From the NCBI GenBank assembly GCA_030830145.1, contig JAURNO010000387.1:1-5391 (forward strand): 5,391 bases of DNA, given 5' to 3'. This document shows, one piece after another, positions 1 through 5,391 of the stretch. The DNA comes from Verrucomicrobiota bacterium (GTDB lineage: Bacteria; Verrucomicrobiota; Verrucomicrobiia; Opitutales; Seribacteraceae). Both the position numbers and the translations under genes were made by a program. The notes under the pieces were generated by a model, which did not search any database, was not told where the DNA came from, and was given only the letters and a program-made list of their open reading frames with translations. The first letter of the stretch is position 1. The number at the start of each line of letters is the position of its first letter.

Positions 1-231
1 GGCCCGTGAGGCCGAGCAAACTGCCTGCGTGACGTAAAAGTCAGTGAACTTCCTGCCCTCCTCGGCCATTTGGTCGAGGTTTGGCGTAGGGTAGTCCTTT
101 GCCCCGAATGGTCCGATGTCCGCATAACCCATGTCGTCCATGAACATGATCACGACGTTTGGCGATTTCTTTGCCCCAAGGGCTCCGAGTGCTAAAAAAA
201 ACAAAAGAAAATTTGCAAGATAGGAATTCAT
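1..231 (-). CDS. Exported arylsulfatase-family sulfatase, N-terminal 77 residues (3' end outside window)
   Basis: Sulfatases of the alkaline-phosphatase superfamily hydrolyse sulfate esters, here probably on a sulfated polysaccharide in the periplasm or outside the cell. The frame starts at ATG 229-231 and stays open to the left edge. Residues 1-20 form a signal peptide: MNSYLANF, then a hydrophobic Leu/Phe core ending ALGA before KK. Residues 24-40 read [17 protein letters not shown], the classic first strand with the metal-binding Asp pair (D32, D33). Residues 48-60 ([13 protein letters not shown]) are the usual following motif. C72-S-A-S-R76 matches the C-x-[AP]-S-R formylglycine motif, so Cys72 is the predicted modified catalytic residue, which needs a formylglycine-generating maturase. 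No clear Shine-Dalgarno precedes the ATG. The gene is separated from its upstream neighbour by nearly 700 bp and a terminator, so it probably has its own promoter. The family call is firm. The substrate cannot be read from this fragment. Confidence 0.93.
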   Translation of the reverse strand, partial: MNSYLANFLLFFLALGALGAKKSPNVVIMFMDDMGYADIGPFGAKDYPTPNLDQMAEEGRKFTDFYVTQAVCSASRA

Positions 232-376
232 GGAGTCTGTTGATTTTGTGGGTTTGAGAGATGGTACGCGATCTTTCGGTAGAAAAGCAACGGCTGACCA
301 CCGCTTTGCATGTCTTTTTTGCAACGTTTACATGACTTTCGAACGCCTGGCAAAGTTTGCTAGTCCTACTTTTAAC

Positions 377-395
377 GAACCCTGCGGGAGGGTTC
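377..395. repeat. 7-bp perfect hairpin in the sulfatase leader
   Basis: GAACCCT (377-383) and AGGGTTC (389-395) are perfect inverse complements around a 5-nt loop. On the minus strand the hairpin begins directly after a TGA at 396-398, where the possible broken minus frame ends. It has no T-run after it on either strand (CGTTAAAAG on minus, TCAACTGCG on plus), so it is a weak candidate terminator at best. It lies about 145 bp upstream of the sulfatase start and could instead be a leader structure or a binding site. Confidence 0.45.
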
Positions 396-432
396 TCAAC
401 TGCGATAAAACTGAACGAAAGGAACAAAAGCT

Positions 433-810
433 ATGCTGTTTTGCATGAGATGGGAAATAAATGCGGTGGCTGAATCCGTGCTCACGGACGGAAAGGCCTC
501 ATCCACTGGTGACTCGAACTCTTTGAGGAGTCGTACTTTTCGACGTACTGAAACCAAGGGGGTCATCGGGCGTGGGAATTCACCCTCAGTCGTTCATTCC
601 TTAGACGGATTCGTGATTCCTAAAAACCAACCAAGAACGGAGAACCTTAACCATGATCTATCCACTTCTTTTCCAATCGTTCCTTCATCGGCAAATCTTT
701 CTTTTGGCAAAAATTCCAATCCCTTCTTGTCGAGTGAAATGGAGGTTGCCATTCCTGCTCTTCAACTTGCGAATTCCTCCTTCGTGGGGCAATTGAGCAA
801 GAATCATTGA
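433..810 (+). CDS. Doubtful Ser-rich hypothetical protein, 125 residues
   Basis: I do not recognise this product. It starts MLFCMRWEINAVAESV and ends VGQLSKNH. It is rich in Ser, Asn and Arg, and has no signal peptide, membrane segment or known motif. Three things favour it: AAGGA lies 9 nt before the ATG, the frame is open for 126 codons, and a plus-strand terminator-like hairpin lies about 100 bp after its stop. Against it are the low-complexity Ser-rich composition, the lack of any domain, its orientation opposite to all other genes, and a competing minus-strand frame over the same DNA. An internal Met at codon 5 is an alternative start. It may be a chance open frame. Confidence 0.25.
   Translation: MLFCMRWEINAVAESVLTDGKASSTGDSNSLRSRTFRRTETKGVIGRGNSPSVVHSLDGFVIPKNQPRTENLNHDLSTSFPIVPSSANLSFGKNSNPFLSSEMEVAIPALQLANSSFVGQLSKNH
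475..488. promoter_or_regulatory. 14-bp palindrome, possible operator
   Basis: TCCGTG-CT-CACGGA is a perfect inverted repeat with 6-bp arms and a 2-bp centre. Its symmetry and size suit a dimeric DNA-binding regulator. It lies about 245 bp upstream of the sulfatase start and just inside the doubtful plus-strand frame. No second copy was noticed in the gap, so regulatory function is only a possibility. Confidence 0.25.
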
Positions 811-844
811 AGGCTCATGAAACTTGGTCTGCGTCATACACTTG

Positions 845-881
845 AAATGAAAAAGAGAACCAACCTGGAAAACGGTTAGGT
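845..881 (-). terminator. Rho-independent terminator of the three-gene minus-strand unit
   Basis: Read on the minus strand, ACC-T-AACC (881-874) pairs with GGTTGGT (865-859), giving 7 bp with a single bulged T and an 8-nt loop. TCTCTTTTTCATTT follows. The stem is modest but the U-rich tract is good. It starts about 45 nt after the START gene stop, so it fits as the end of the operon and separates it from the sulfatase. Confidence 0.5.
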
Positions 882-912
882 CCTGCCTTCAGCCAAGTCT
901 CAATCTTCTCCG

Positions 913-950
913 GCCCCCCTTCTGCTACCTTGGGAGGGGGGCTTCCTTTT
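913..950 (+). terminator. Strong GC hairpin with T-tract, plus-strand orientation
   Basis: GCCCCCC (913-919) pairs perfectly with GGGGGGC (936-942). The stem continues inward through T920-A935, T921-G934 (wobble) and C922-G933, leaving a loop of about 10 nt. TTCCTTTT (943-950) follows on plus. On minus, CGGAGAAGATT follows, which is not U-rich. The element is therefore polarised for plus-strand transcription. It overlaps the last codons and the TAG stop of the START gene, so it could also act as a 3' stabilising hairpin for that mRNA. Confidence 0.5.
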
Positions 951-1611
951 GGTCCGTTCTTTTCATTTCAGCTCTCAAACCTTCGAAAAGCGTTACCGGA
1001 TAGGACCTTGTCGCCCAGTTTGCCATAAACCCCGGGATCGCTCCACCGGGGTCGGACATCGTCTCGAAAGTCACCTTCATCTTGTTGGAAGCTTTCGGCT
1101 CGATCTTATAGACGCTGTAGATCAAGTTGACTCGAACGCCGACCGATCTTGGTGCGTTAGGATGGCTCGTCGATCGCATTTCGACCCCAATGATTCCCGA
1201 ACGTTTGTCTCCGACGATTTTCGATTCGTAAACCAAGTCCCGGTCGCTGACTGGAAAAGGAGAATGGAAGGATTGGTAGAACACCTTATGAAAGTCGGAT
1301 TTTTTCTCGAGCATTTTACCGGATCGGAAGTTTTCGATCCAGTGTTTCCAGCGACGGTTGTTCTCTATGATTCCAACGAGCTTGCCGGGTTTACCCGTTA
1401 TCTCTCCAATTCCACGGAAAGCCAACTTACCGTTGATTTTTTTTTCGAAAACCTCGACCCCGGCTTCAGACATTACCTTATCCCAACCGCCGGATTGCGC
1501 AGAGGTTTGAGCACAGCTGAAGAAAATTGCCAAAAGCAACAAAGGGCAGGGCAGGGAAAAAGGCAGCATTACAAGAAACTTTTTTTCGCTTTTCCCTTTA
1601 GGACAAGCCAA
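925..1611 (-). CDS. Exported START-domain lipid-binding protein
   Basis: This 228-residue protein has a START (StAR-related lipid transfer) fold, which binds a lipid or other hydrophobic ligand in a deep pocket. Residues 1-38 form a signal sequence: a basic n-region (KGKSEKK), the core LPCPLLLLAIFF, then SCAQTSA before QSGG. Mature features typical of START proteins are W43 with the following GVEVFEKK strand, SPFPVSDRDLVYES (117-130), and the C-terminal helix region DPGGAIPGFMANWATRS (187-203) followed by TLFEGLRAEMKR. FFSC (30-33) is an imperfect lipobox, so lipoprotein anchoring is possible. I chose TTG at 1609-1611 because it supplies the positive n-region; ATG at 1567-1569 would leave the signal without Lys or Arg. 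Neither start has a well-spaced Shine-Dalgarno, though GAGG lies 2 nt from the TTG. The gene follows the FecR gene by 13 bp, implying cotranscription and perhaps translational coupling. The ligand is unknown. Confidence 0.87.
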   Translation of the reverse strand: MACPKGKSEKKFLVMLPFSLPCPLLLLAIFFSCAQTSAQSGGWDKVMSEAGVEVFEKKINGKLAFRGIGEITGKPGKLVGIIENNRRWKHWIENFRSGKMLEKKSDFHKVFYQSFHSPFPVSDRDLVYESKIVGDKRSGIIGVEMRSTSHPNAPRSVGVRVNLIYSVYKIEPKASNKMKVTFETMSDPGGAIPGFMANWATRSYPVTLFEGLRAEMKRTDQKEAPLPR

Positions 1612-1624
1612 AGCCTCTGTCGGT

Positions 1625-4072
1625 TCAGGGGTTAGCGATTTTTCCTATGGTAATGTTCTTTCCGTATTGGTCGAAGGCTTGTCGGGTATTGAGGGCGTTT
1701 CCACCGGATGAAACATTCTTGATGAAGTTGACCCGTCCGACTTGTTGAGCTGCCGATACGGCGCTTCCGAAGTTGGGATACTTCCCGTCGAGCGGCCCTT
1801 TGAGACTGTTCAATCGCACCGCCGAGTTGAGCGGGAAGTTGACATTGCTCAACCTGATGGTGGTGGCTTCCATGAGTATGCTGGATACAGCCCGACTGAA
1901 GGTCAATCCGTCGACATTCAAGTTGCGGGAGGCCTTGATCGTAGCCATGGAATTGGCTCCGATCCCAACATTGGTCAGAGAAACGTCGCGCATGCCGCGT
2001 ATGGCTGCTTCCTGGGAAACGTCCATGGAAACTCCATCCATGACGATGTTTTTCTGGGAGGCTATTACCAAATCACTCGTGGCCGACTTCAGGGTCATGC
2101 CCTTGGCGAAAGTCATTTCCCCCGAGCTCATGACAACCAACCTGGCGGCATGCTCGGGCTTATCGCTCCAAGTTAGGTCACCTTCGAAACTCAGCTTCTC
2201 GGACGCACTGAGTACGAGGGTTCGATTTTTCCCGTTGGACGCGTAGGGCGTTAGAGCCTGGGCATTGGCGGAAACGATCAGGTTTCGACCACTTGCGAAT
2301 CCAGCTGCTCCCGCGACCAATTGATCGGTTTCCAACTCCTGATAAAGGGAAGAAATTTCCCGATAGAATGGATTCGTGAGAACCTTCGCCGAATCCAAGA
2401 GGGTTAAGCCTCCTGAGGCAGCGCCCGAAAGCTGGTAGTCGGCTAACAGCAAGTCGGCCGTTTCGGCCACTTGGATCGACTCTGGGGTCAGGATGCCGTT
2501 TGATTGGCTCTTGAGTTCGTCCATGACATAGGAATTACCGGAGTTCATGAGCTTTTCGCCAAGCGCAAGGGTTCCTTGATCGGAACTGGCTGGCTTTACG
2601 GTTGCCGCCGGGACCTTGGAGGGATCCGAAGCCTTGAGGTTCTCCTCCGTCAAGGTAACAGCCAACAGGTTTTCATCCAGACCTTGATTAAGAAGGCTGA
2701 CCGCAGCCTCACCGGAAAGCCCGGAGATTTGTCTGCGGGTCTTGGGCGAGTAAGTAACGAAGGCCTCGGCCTGTTTGGCTCCGAAACCTTCGACGGCAAG
2801 CATTTGCTTCGTCGCCTCGGGAGATTCGTTGATAAGTTTACTCTGAGTTTGTTCGGAAAATTCGTGAAACTTGATGGTTTGCTTATCGTCAAGGGCGAGC
2901 TTGGCCAATTGCTTGGTCGCCTTGCTTACCTTTCCTGTTTTTCGTGCCTGCTTGATATCAGGTGTGTTTTCCAAGATTTCGCTGGCCCGAGGCCTTTCGT
3001 TTTTTATGGGGAGGTTGGTCGCGACGGGAGGTAAATTCACTGACTTCCGTCCGCCTCCAGCCTGAGAACCGTTACGACCCGTTTCCCGGTTTGGGTTTTC
3101 TTGCTTGGGTCCGGCGTTATTGCCTTGAGGTTCGCGATTCGGACGCCCCCCTTCATTGGCCGGTCCTCCACCGGGTTGCGCATCTTCGTTTCCGGGAGGA
3201 GTCGGCTCTTCCGGTTCCTCCGGTGCAGGTTCTGCAGGTCCAGGCTCATCAGGGATTTGATCATCCTCTTGTCGGCGCCTTCTTCTGTCCTCTTCCTTGC
3301 GGGGAGGCCTCTCTCGAGTAGCCTTTTCCATCGCCTTGGTTACGTAACCAAGAGAGTAATCACTAGTTGAGGTGGTCGCCCGGTCGTTGGTTCGGTTGAT
3401 CCGTCCGCGGGTTACGGGCGTTACCGCTCTTTCCACAGGTTGTCCTCTGGTGGGTGCGGTCAGTCCCCGACCGGCTCGGACCATGCGGGGACGCCCGCCT
3501 CCACGAGGCTTGAAAGACACGGTGGATTCGGTTACGTCCAATGACATACCTCTCCTAGGGGAATAACCCATGCCGAATTGCGTACCTCTGATTCCAGCCG
3601 TACCGACTGGACTGTTAATCTCGAAGTTCGACTTCTTGTTCAATTTCTTGGTCTTAACCACGAGGTCGCCGATCTCCAAGTCCACCAACACGCTGGAAGA
3701 ACTCGGTTCCTCATCCAAATCTCCCACGGAAAGTCCCTTGTCGTCGAAAGGTTCCTGTACAAAAGAGGAGATTTTCATTCTCGTGTTTTCACTCACCGTG
3801 ACTACCGTCCCGTTACTGAGCAGTAGCAGCACGTTTCCACCTGCTCCCGTTTGAACAGCGGTTCCATCAGGCAAGAGAGCTCCGGGGGTCGTGGAGTTCT
3901 TACCCAAGGGTTGATTGTCGACCCCGAAGAACAAAACCGGTTCGATCTTCTCGGCCAAAATGACCGCTCCGCGACTCAACGCTTCTTCGTCCTGTCCTCT
4001 AGCATCGGGTAAGCCAAGAGTGAGGGCAAGTACCAACATTCCTCCCAAAAGGTGTGTCGTAATTTTATTCAT
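1625..4072 (-). CDS. Exported FecR-domain protein with repeat region and beta-solenoid C-terminus
   Basis: This 815-residue protein is exported: residues 1-27 (MNKITTHLLGGMLVLALTLG, then LPDARGQ) are a signal peptide. A FecR domain covers about 63-167, with SNGTVVTVSENTRMKI and the hallmark SPVGTAGIRGTQFGM (154-168). Residues 186-360 are a disordered Arg/Gly-rich then Glu/Pro-rich linker with RRRRR at 263-267. Residues 369-480 are helical and contain two 36-residue repeats. Residues 617-756 show short alternating strands (NLNVDGLTF, TIRLSNVNF) like a right-handed beta-helix, and the end carries YPNFGS (765-770) and GRVNFIKNV. Classical FecR is an inner-membrane sigma-factor regulator. This copy has an N-terminal signal peptide, no anti-sigma segment and no sigma factor nearby, so it is more likely an envelope scaffold or adhesin-like protein. 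The start is fixed by GGAG 8 nt before the ATG at 4070-4072. An in-frame ATG at 4132 would overlap the upstream gene and add 20 residues before the signal peptide. Confidence 0.9.
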   Translation of the reverse strand: MNKITTHLLGGMLVLALTLGLPDARGQDEEALSRGAVILAEKIEPVLFFGVDNQPLGKNSTTPGALLPDGTAVQTGAGGNVLLLLSNGTVVTVSENTRMKISSFVQEPFDDKGLSVGDLDEEPSSSSVLVDLEIGDLVVKTKKLNKKSNFEINSPVGTAGIRGTQFGMGYSPRRGMSLDVTESTVSFKPRGGGRPRMVRAGRGLTAPTRGQPVERAVTPVTRGRINRTNDRATTSTSDYSLGYVTKAMEKATRERPPRKEEDRRRRRQEDDQIPDEPGPAEPAPEEPEEPTPPGNEDAQPGGGPANEGGRPNREPQGNNAGPKQENPNRETGRNGSQAGGGRKSVNLPPVATNLPIKNERPRASEILENTPDIKQARKTGKVSKATKQLAKLALDDKQTIKFHEFSEQTQSKLINESPEATKQMLAVEGFGAKQAEAFVTYSPKTRRQISGLSGEAAVSLLNQGLDENLLAVTLTEENLKASDPSKVPAATVKPASSDQGTLALGEKLMNSGNSYVMDELKSQSNGILTPESIQVAETADLLLADYQLSGAASGGLTLLDSAKVLTNPFYREISSLYQELETDQLVAGAAGFASGRNLIVSANAQALTPYASNGKNRTLVLSASEKLSFEGDLTWSDKPEHAARLVVMSSGEMTFAKGMTLKSATSDLVIASQKNIVMDGVSMDVSQEAAIRGMRDVSLTNVGIGANSMATIKASRNLNVDGLTFSRAVSSILMEATTIRLSNVNFPLNSAVRLNSLKGPLDGKYPNFGSAVSAAQQVGRVNFIKNVSSGGNALNTRQAFDQYGKNITIGKIANP
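2690..2905 (-). repeat. Two tandem 36-residue helical repeats inside the FecR-domain protein
   Basis: Residues 390-425 and 426-461 align without gaps, with about 10 identities: Ala at unit position 1, Lys-Gln at 8-9, Phe at 13, Ser at 17, Thr at 20, Ser at 28, Glu-Ala at 30-31 and Leu at 36. Several other positions are conservative, such as F/Y at 16 and L/I at 24. ATKQ at 385-388 recurs at 420-423, hinting at a diverged earlier unit. The next stretch (462-480) matches only weakly. The composition suggests alpha-helical hairpins. Confidence 0.6.
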
Positions 4073-4107
4073 TTTCTTTTCTCCGTTCTTTGATCCGTAA
4101 TAACATA
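4073..4107 (-). promoter_or_regulatory. Short intergenic spacer with the FecR gene ribosome binding site
   Basis: The 35-nt gap between the cadherin gene stop (TGA, 4108-4110) and the FecR gene ATG contains ACGGAGAAAAGAAAATG on minus. GGAG sits 8 nt before the ATG, the clearest Shine-Dalgarno among the recognised minus-strand genes. The site decides in favour of the start at 4072 over the upstream in-frame ATG at 4132. No terminator hairpin is visible in the gap, which supports cotranscription. Confidence 0.75.
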
Positions 4108-5391
4108 TCAATTTTCTTTTAAAGTTGTCCATTTCTTACTTCCATAATCGTAAAAGAGTCTTGTGCCCCTGTGTTGTCCGTAAAAGTAGAGCCAGTTACC
4201 CGTGGAGGCCTTGTACATAAACGGATAGATGCCATCTGCCGTCCACAGCCAACCCATTCCTTTCTTCCAAAGCCACAAACCTTGAGTTGGACTTTGGACC
4301 GGAAATACCCAACCGAGCTCTTGGTGCATGGCCCAACCGTTGGGTAACAAGAAGAAATTTCCAAACCAAGGACTTGACCACCAATCCGTCGTCCGCCCAG
4401 GTGTTGCCTCGATCCAATCGGGTTTTGGTGTTTGGGAGTCGGTCGAGAAAGATTCTACTGAACCGTAGGATGTTCCTTCTGCATTGGTGGCAAAAGCCCG
4501 GTAAAAATATTTCTGTCCTGATTGGAGGTTCGTAGCTGCGGTTGAGAAGTTCGTCGTTTGGCCGATCGCAAAAAGCGTAGTCGTTGCGTTGATATCAACG
4601 GCTAGTTGAGGATTTGCCGAAATCAAGAAACCTCGGTTGATCACAGGAGCTCCTCCGTTGTCTATGACCGAGCCTTGAAGATCGGCGGATATGCTCGTAA
4701 TGGCAGTGGCTTCCATTGTTTCCGCAATTGGTTGAAAGACGTCTATTACTCGAACAGTCAGGTTGCCCTCCGCAAAAGCTCCATGATTATCGGTGGTGCG
4801 GAAGAAGAAGTGATGGATGGACTGGTGTTCGAAATCGAGAGTGCGAGTAGTGCGTATCGAACCGTTTATATCAAGGGCGATAGGGGAGTTTGCCCCAGCT
4901 TTCACCAATGAAAAATAAAGGGAATCATTGGCATCCGCGTCCGTCGCGTTCAATTGACCGACAAACGTTCCAGACCGTGCGTTCTCAGTGACCGCAAAGG
5001 ATGTCATTGCGGTCGATATAACAGGCGGAGAGTTCGGGATTGGCTCTGCTACGTCGGTTACCGTAACGGAAAAAACTTTCTCCATCCAAGCCCCCGCTTG
5101 GTCGGTAACCCGTACGCGAATGCTCAAACTCGAATTCCCATCCGTGTTTTCCTGTTCGTAATCGAGCACCGTCATCGTTCTAAGAGTACCGTTTGATTCG
5201 AGGGTAAAAAGTTGATTTGACTCCGCTCCATTTCCGCTTGCGAAAGTGAAGGTCAAGATCGAACCGGAATCGGGGTCGCTTGCCGTCAATATACCGACCA
5301 AGGACTGAACGGGTTGATTTTCTGCAATCGTGAGCGGAGAAACTGAGCCAAGTCCGAAAGGAGCTTGGTTGCCTCCTCCTCCTCCGCCACC
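4108..5391 (-). CDS. Cadherin/FN3 surface protein with Trp-rich C-terminal domain (5' end outside window)
   Basis: The last 427 residues of a larger exported protein, probably an adhesin or matrix component. The frame is open to the right edge; a TTG at 5301 is internal to a domain and is not the start. In order, numbered from the edge: seven Gly (1-7); cadherin-like domain 1 (about 17-117), with LTIAENQPV, TASDPDSGS, LDYEQ and RVTDQAGA; cadherin-like domain 2 (about 122-221), with VTENARSGTFVGQLNATDAD, LDFEH and TTDNHGAF; an FN3-like domain (222-320), with NRGFLIS and FYRAFATNAEGTSYG; and a Trp-rich domain (323-427) with 12 Trp, including GLWLWKKGMGWLWTADGIYP. The Asp-rich DPD and DADAND motifs imply calcium binding, which rigidifies cadherin chains. 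The final domain resembles a C-terminal module I associate with exported proteins of Opitutae; a role in anchoring or sorting is inference. The stop lies 35 bp before the FecR gene start, so both are probably in one operon. Confidence 0.9.
   Translation of the reverse strand, partial: GGGGGGGNQAPFGLGSVSPLTIAENQPVQSLVGILTASDPDSGSILTFTFASGNGAESNQLFTLESNGTLRTMTVLDYEQENTDGNSSLSIRVRVTDQAGAWMEKVFSVTVTDVAEPIPNSPPVISTAMTSFAVTENARSGTFVGQLNATDADANDSLYFSLVKAGANSPIALDINGSIRTTRTLDFEHQSIHHFFFRTTDNHGAFAEGNLTVRVIDVFQPIAETMEATAITSISADLQGSVIDNGGAPVINRGFLISANPQLAVDINATTTLFAIGQTTNFSTAATNLQSGQKYFYRAFATNAEGTSYGSVESFSTDSQTPKPDWIEATPGRTTDWWSSPWFGNFFLLPNGWAMHQELGWVFPVQSPTQGLWLWKKGMGWLWTADGIYPFMYKASTGNWLYFYGQHRGTRLFYDYGSKKWTTLKEN
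5371..5391 (-). repeat. Poly-Gly tract (GGN codons) at the window edge
   Basis: Seven consecutive Gly codons, four of them GGA, form a low-complexity run directly before NQAPFGLGS and the first cadherin-like domain. It reads as a flexible inter-domain linker. The run reaches the window edge, so its full length is not visible. The triplet repetition makes it a likely site of slippage and length variation. Confidence 0.7.

Larger units (their letters stand above)
232..924. other. Long gap between sulfatase and START gene, no confident gene
   Basis: This stretch of nearly 700 bp should hold the sulfatase promoter and leader, but I see no convincing -35/-10 pair. A weak minus-strand pair (TTGCCA, 17 nt, TAAACG) ends near 323. 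Two rival reading frames overlap. One is on plus (433-810), with an AAGGA ribosome site. The other is on minus: ATG at 752, an in-frame TGA at 594-596, then open again to TGA at 396-398, giving 52 plus 65 codons around one stop. The minus product begins MATSISLDKKGLEF and ends FVQFYRS, and a hairpin directly follows its last stop. Neither resembles a family I know. A further minus frame (ATG 837 to stop 685, 50 residues) overlaps the second. The stretch may hold a decayed gene, a small real gene, or only leader DNA. Confidence 0.6.

Noticed and set aside
41..427. 128-codon open frame on minus across the sulfatase start
   Set aside because: It is out of frame with the sulfatase N-terminus, which carries clear signal peptide and active-site motifs. 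The remaining part upstream has no family resemblance.
535..550. Short GTAC inverted repeat
   Set aside because: GTAC is self-complementary, the flanks do not extend the pairing, and a 4-bp match is expected by chance.
476..560. Possible tRNA-like segment (GACTCGAACTC with nearby short complements)
   Set aside because: No acceptor stem, anticodon arm or proper T-loop consensus could be assembled.
653..796. 47-residue hydrophobic frame on plus (starts MIYPLLFQSF)
   Set aside because: A GGAG lies about 10 nt upstream, but the frame is short, sits inside a region of several competing frames, and its composition looks accidental.
949..1635. 228-codon open frame on plus, opposite the START gene
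   Set aside because: It is an antisense shadow of a clear START-domain protein, with an unrecognisable product and no domain features.
2504..3034. 176-codon open frame on plus inside the FecR gene
   Set aside because: It lies wholly antisense to a coherent FecR-domain protein and encodes nothing recognisable.
4073..4132. Extended start of the FecR-domain protein at ATG 4132
   Set aside because: It would overlap the upstream gene by 25 bp and place 20 polar residues before the signal peptide. The ATG at 4072 has a well-spaced GGAG.
4108..5301. Start of the cadherin protein at TTG 5301
   Set aside because: The frame stays open to the right edge, and the residues before the TTG (LTIAENQPV) are the first strand of the same cadherin-like domain.

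Overview
The window suggests a marine or aquatic member of the Verrucomicrobiota, most likely an Opitutae/Puniceicoccales-type bacterium. This is inferred from three traits: a long exported protein ending in a Trp-rich domain of the kind I associate with that group, an exported FecR-domain protein with a beta-solenoid C-terminus, and a formylglycine-type arylsulfatase with a C-S-A-S-R active site. No rRNA or other taxonomic marker is present, so the assignment is tentative. Base composition looks close to balanced, and Shine-Dalgarno sequences are clear at only some starts.

All four recognisable genes lie on the minus strand, so they are best read from the right edge to the left. (1) Positions 5391-4108 hold the 3' part of a large surface or secreted protein: a poly-Gly linker, two cadherin-like domains, an FN3-like domain and a Trp-rich C-terminal domain. 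Its start is outside the window. (2) Only 35 bp later comes a complete 815-residue exported FecR-domain protein (4072-1625). It has a signal peptide, a FecR domain, a long charged and proline-rich disordered linker, helical 36-residue repeats and a beta-solenoid-like C-terminus. (3) Another 13 bp on is a small exported START-type lipid-binding protein (1611-925), probably started at TTG. The tight spacing indicates one transcription unit, closed by a modest minus-strand terminator at 845-881. (4) After a gap of nearly 700 bp, the first 77 codons of an exported sulfatase (231-1) run off the left edge.

The three-gene unit looks like a cell-envelope module: an adhesive or matrix-like surface protein, a scaffold-like FecR/solenoid protein, and a periplasmic START protein that may bind a lipid or hydrophobic ligand. 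No enzyme in the unit reveals a pathway, so the joint function is inference. The sulfatase is probably a separate unit involved in sulfated polysaccharide breakdown.

The gap at 232-924 is the least explained part. It contains a strong hairpin followed by a T-rich tract oriented for plus-strand transcription, opposite to every recognised gene. It also contains a doubtful plus-strand reading frame (433-810) with a reasonable ribosome binding site, a rival minus-strand frame broken by one stop, a 14-bp palindrome and a stop-adjacent hairpin. There are no tRNA, rRNA, CRISPR or insertion-sequence signatures.
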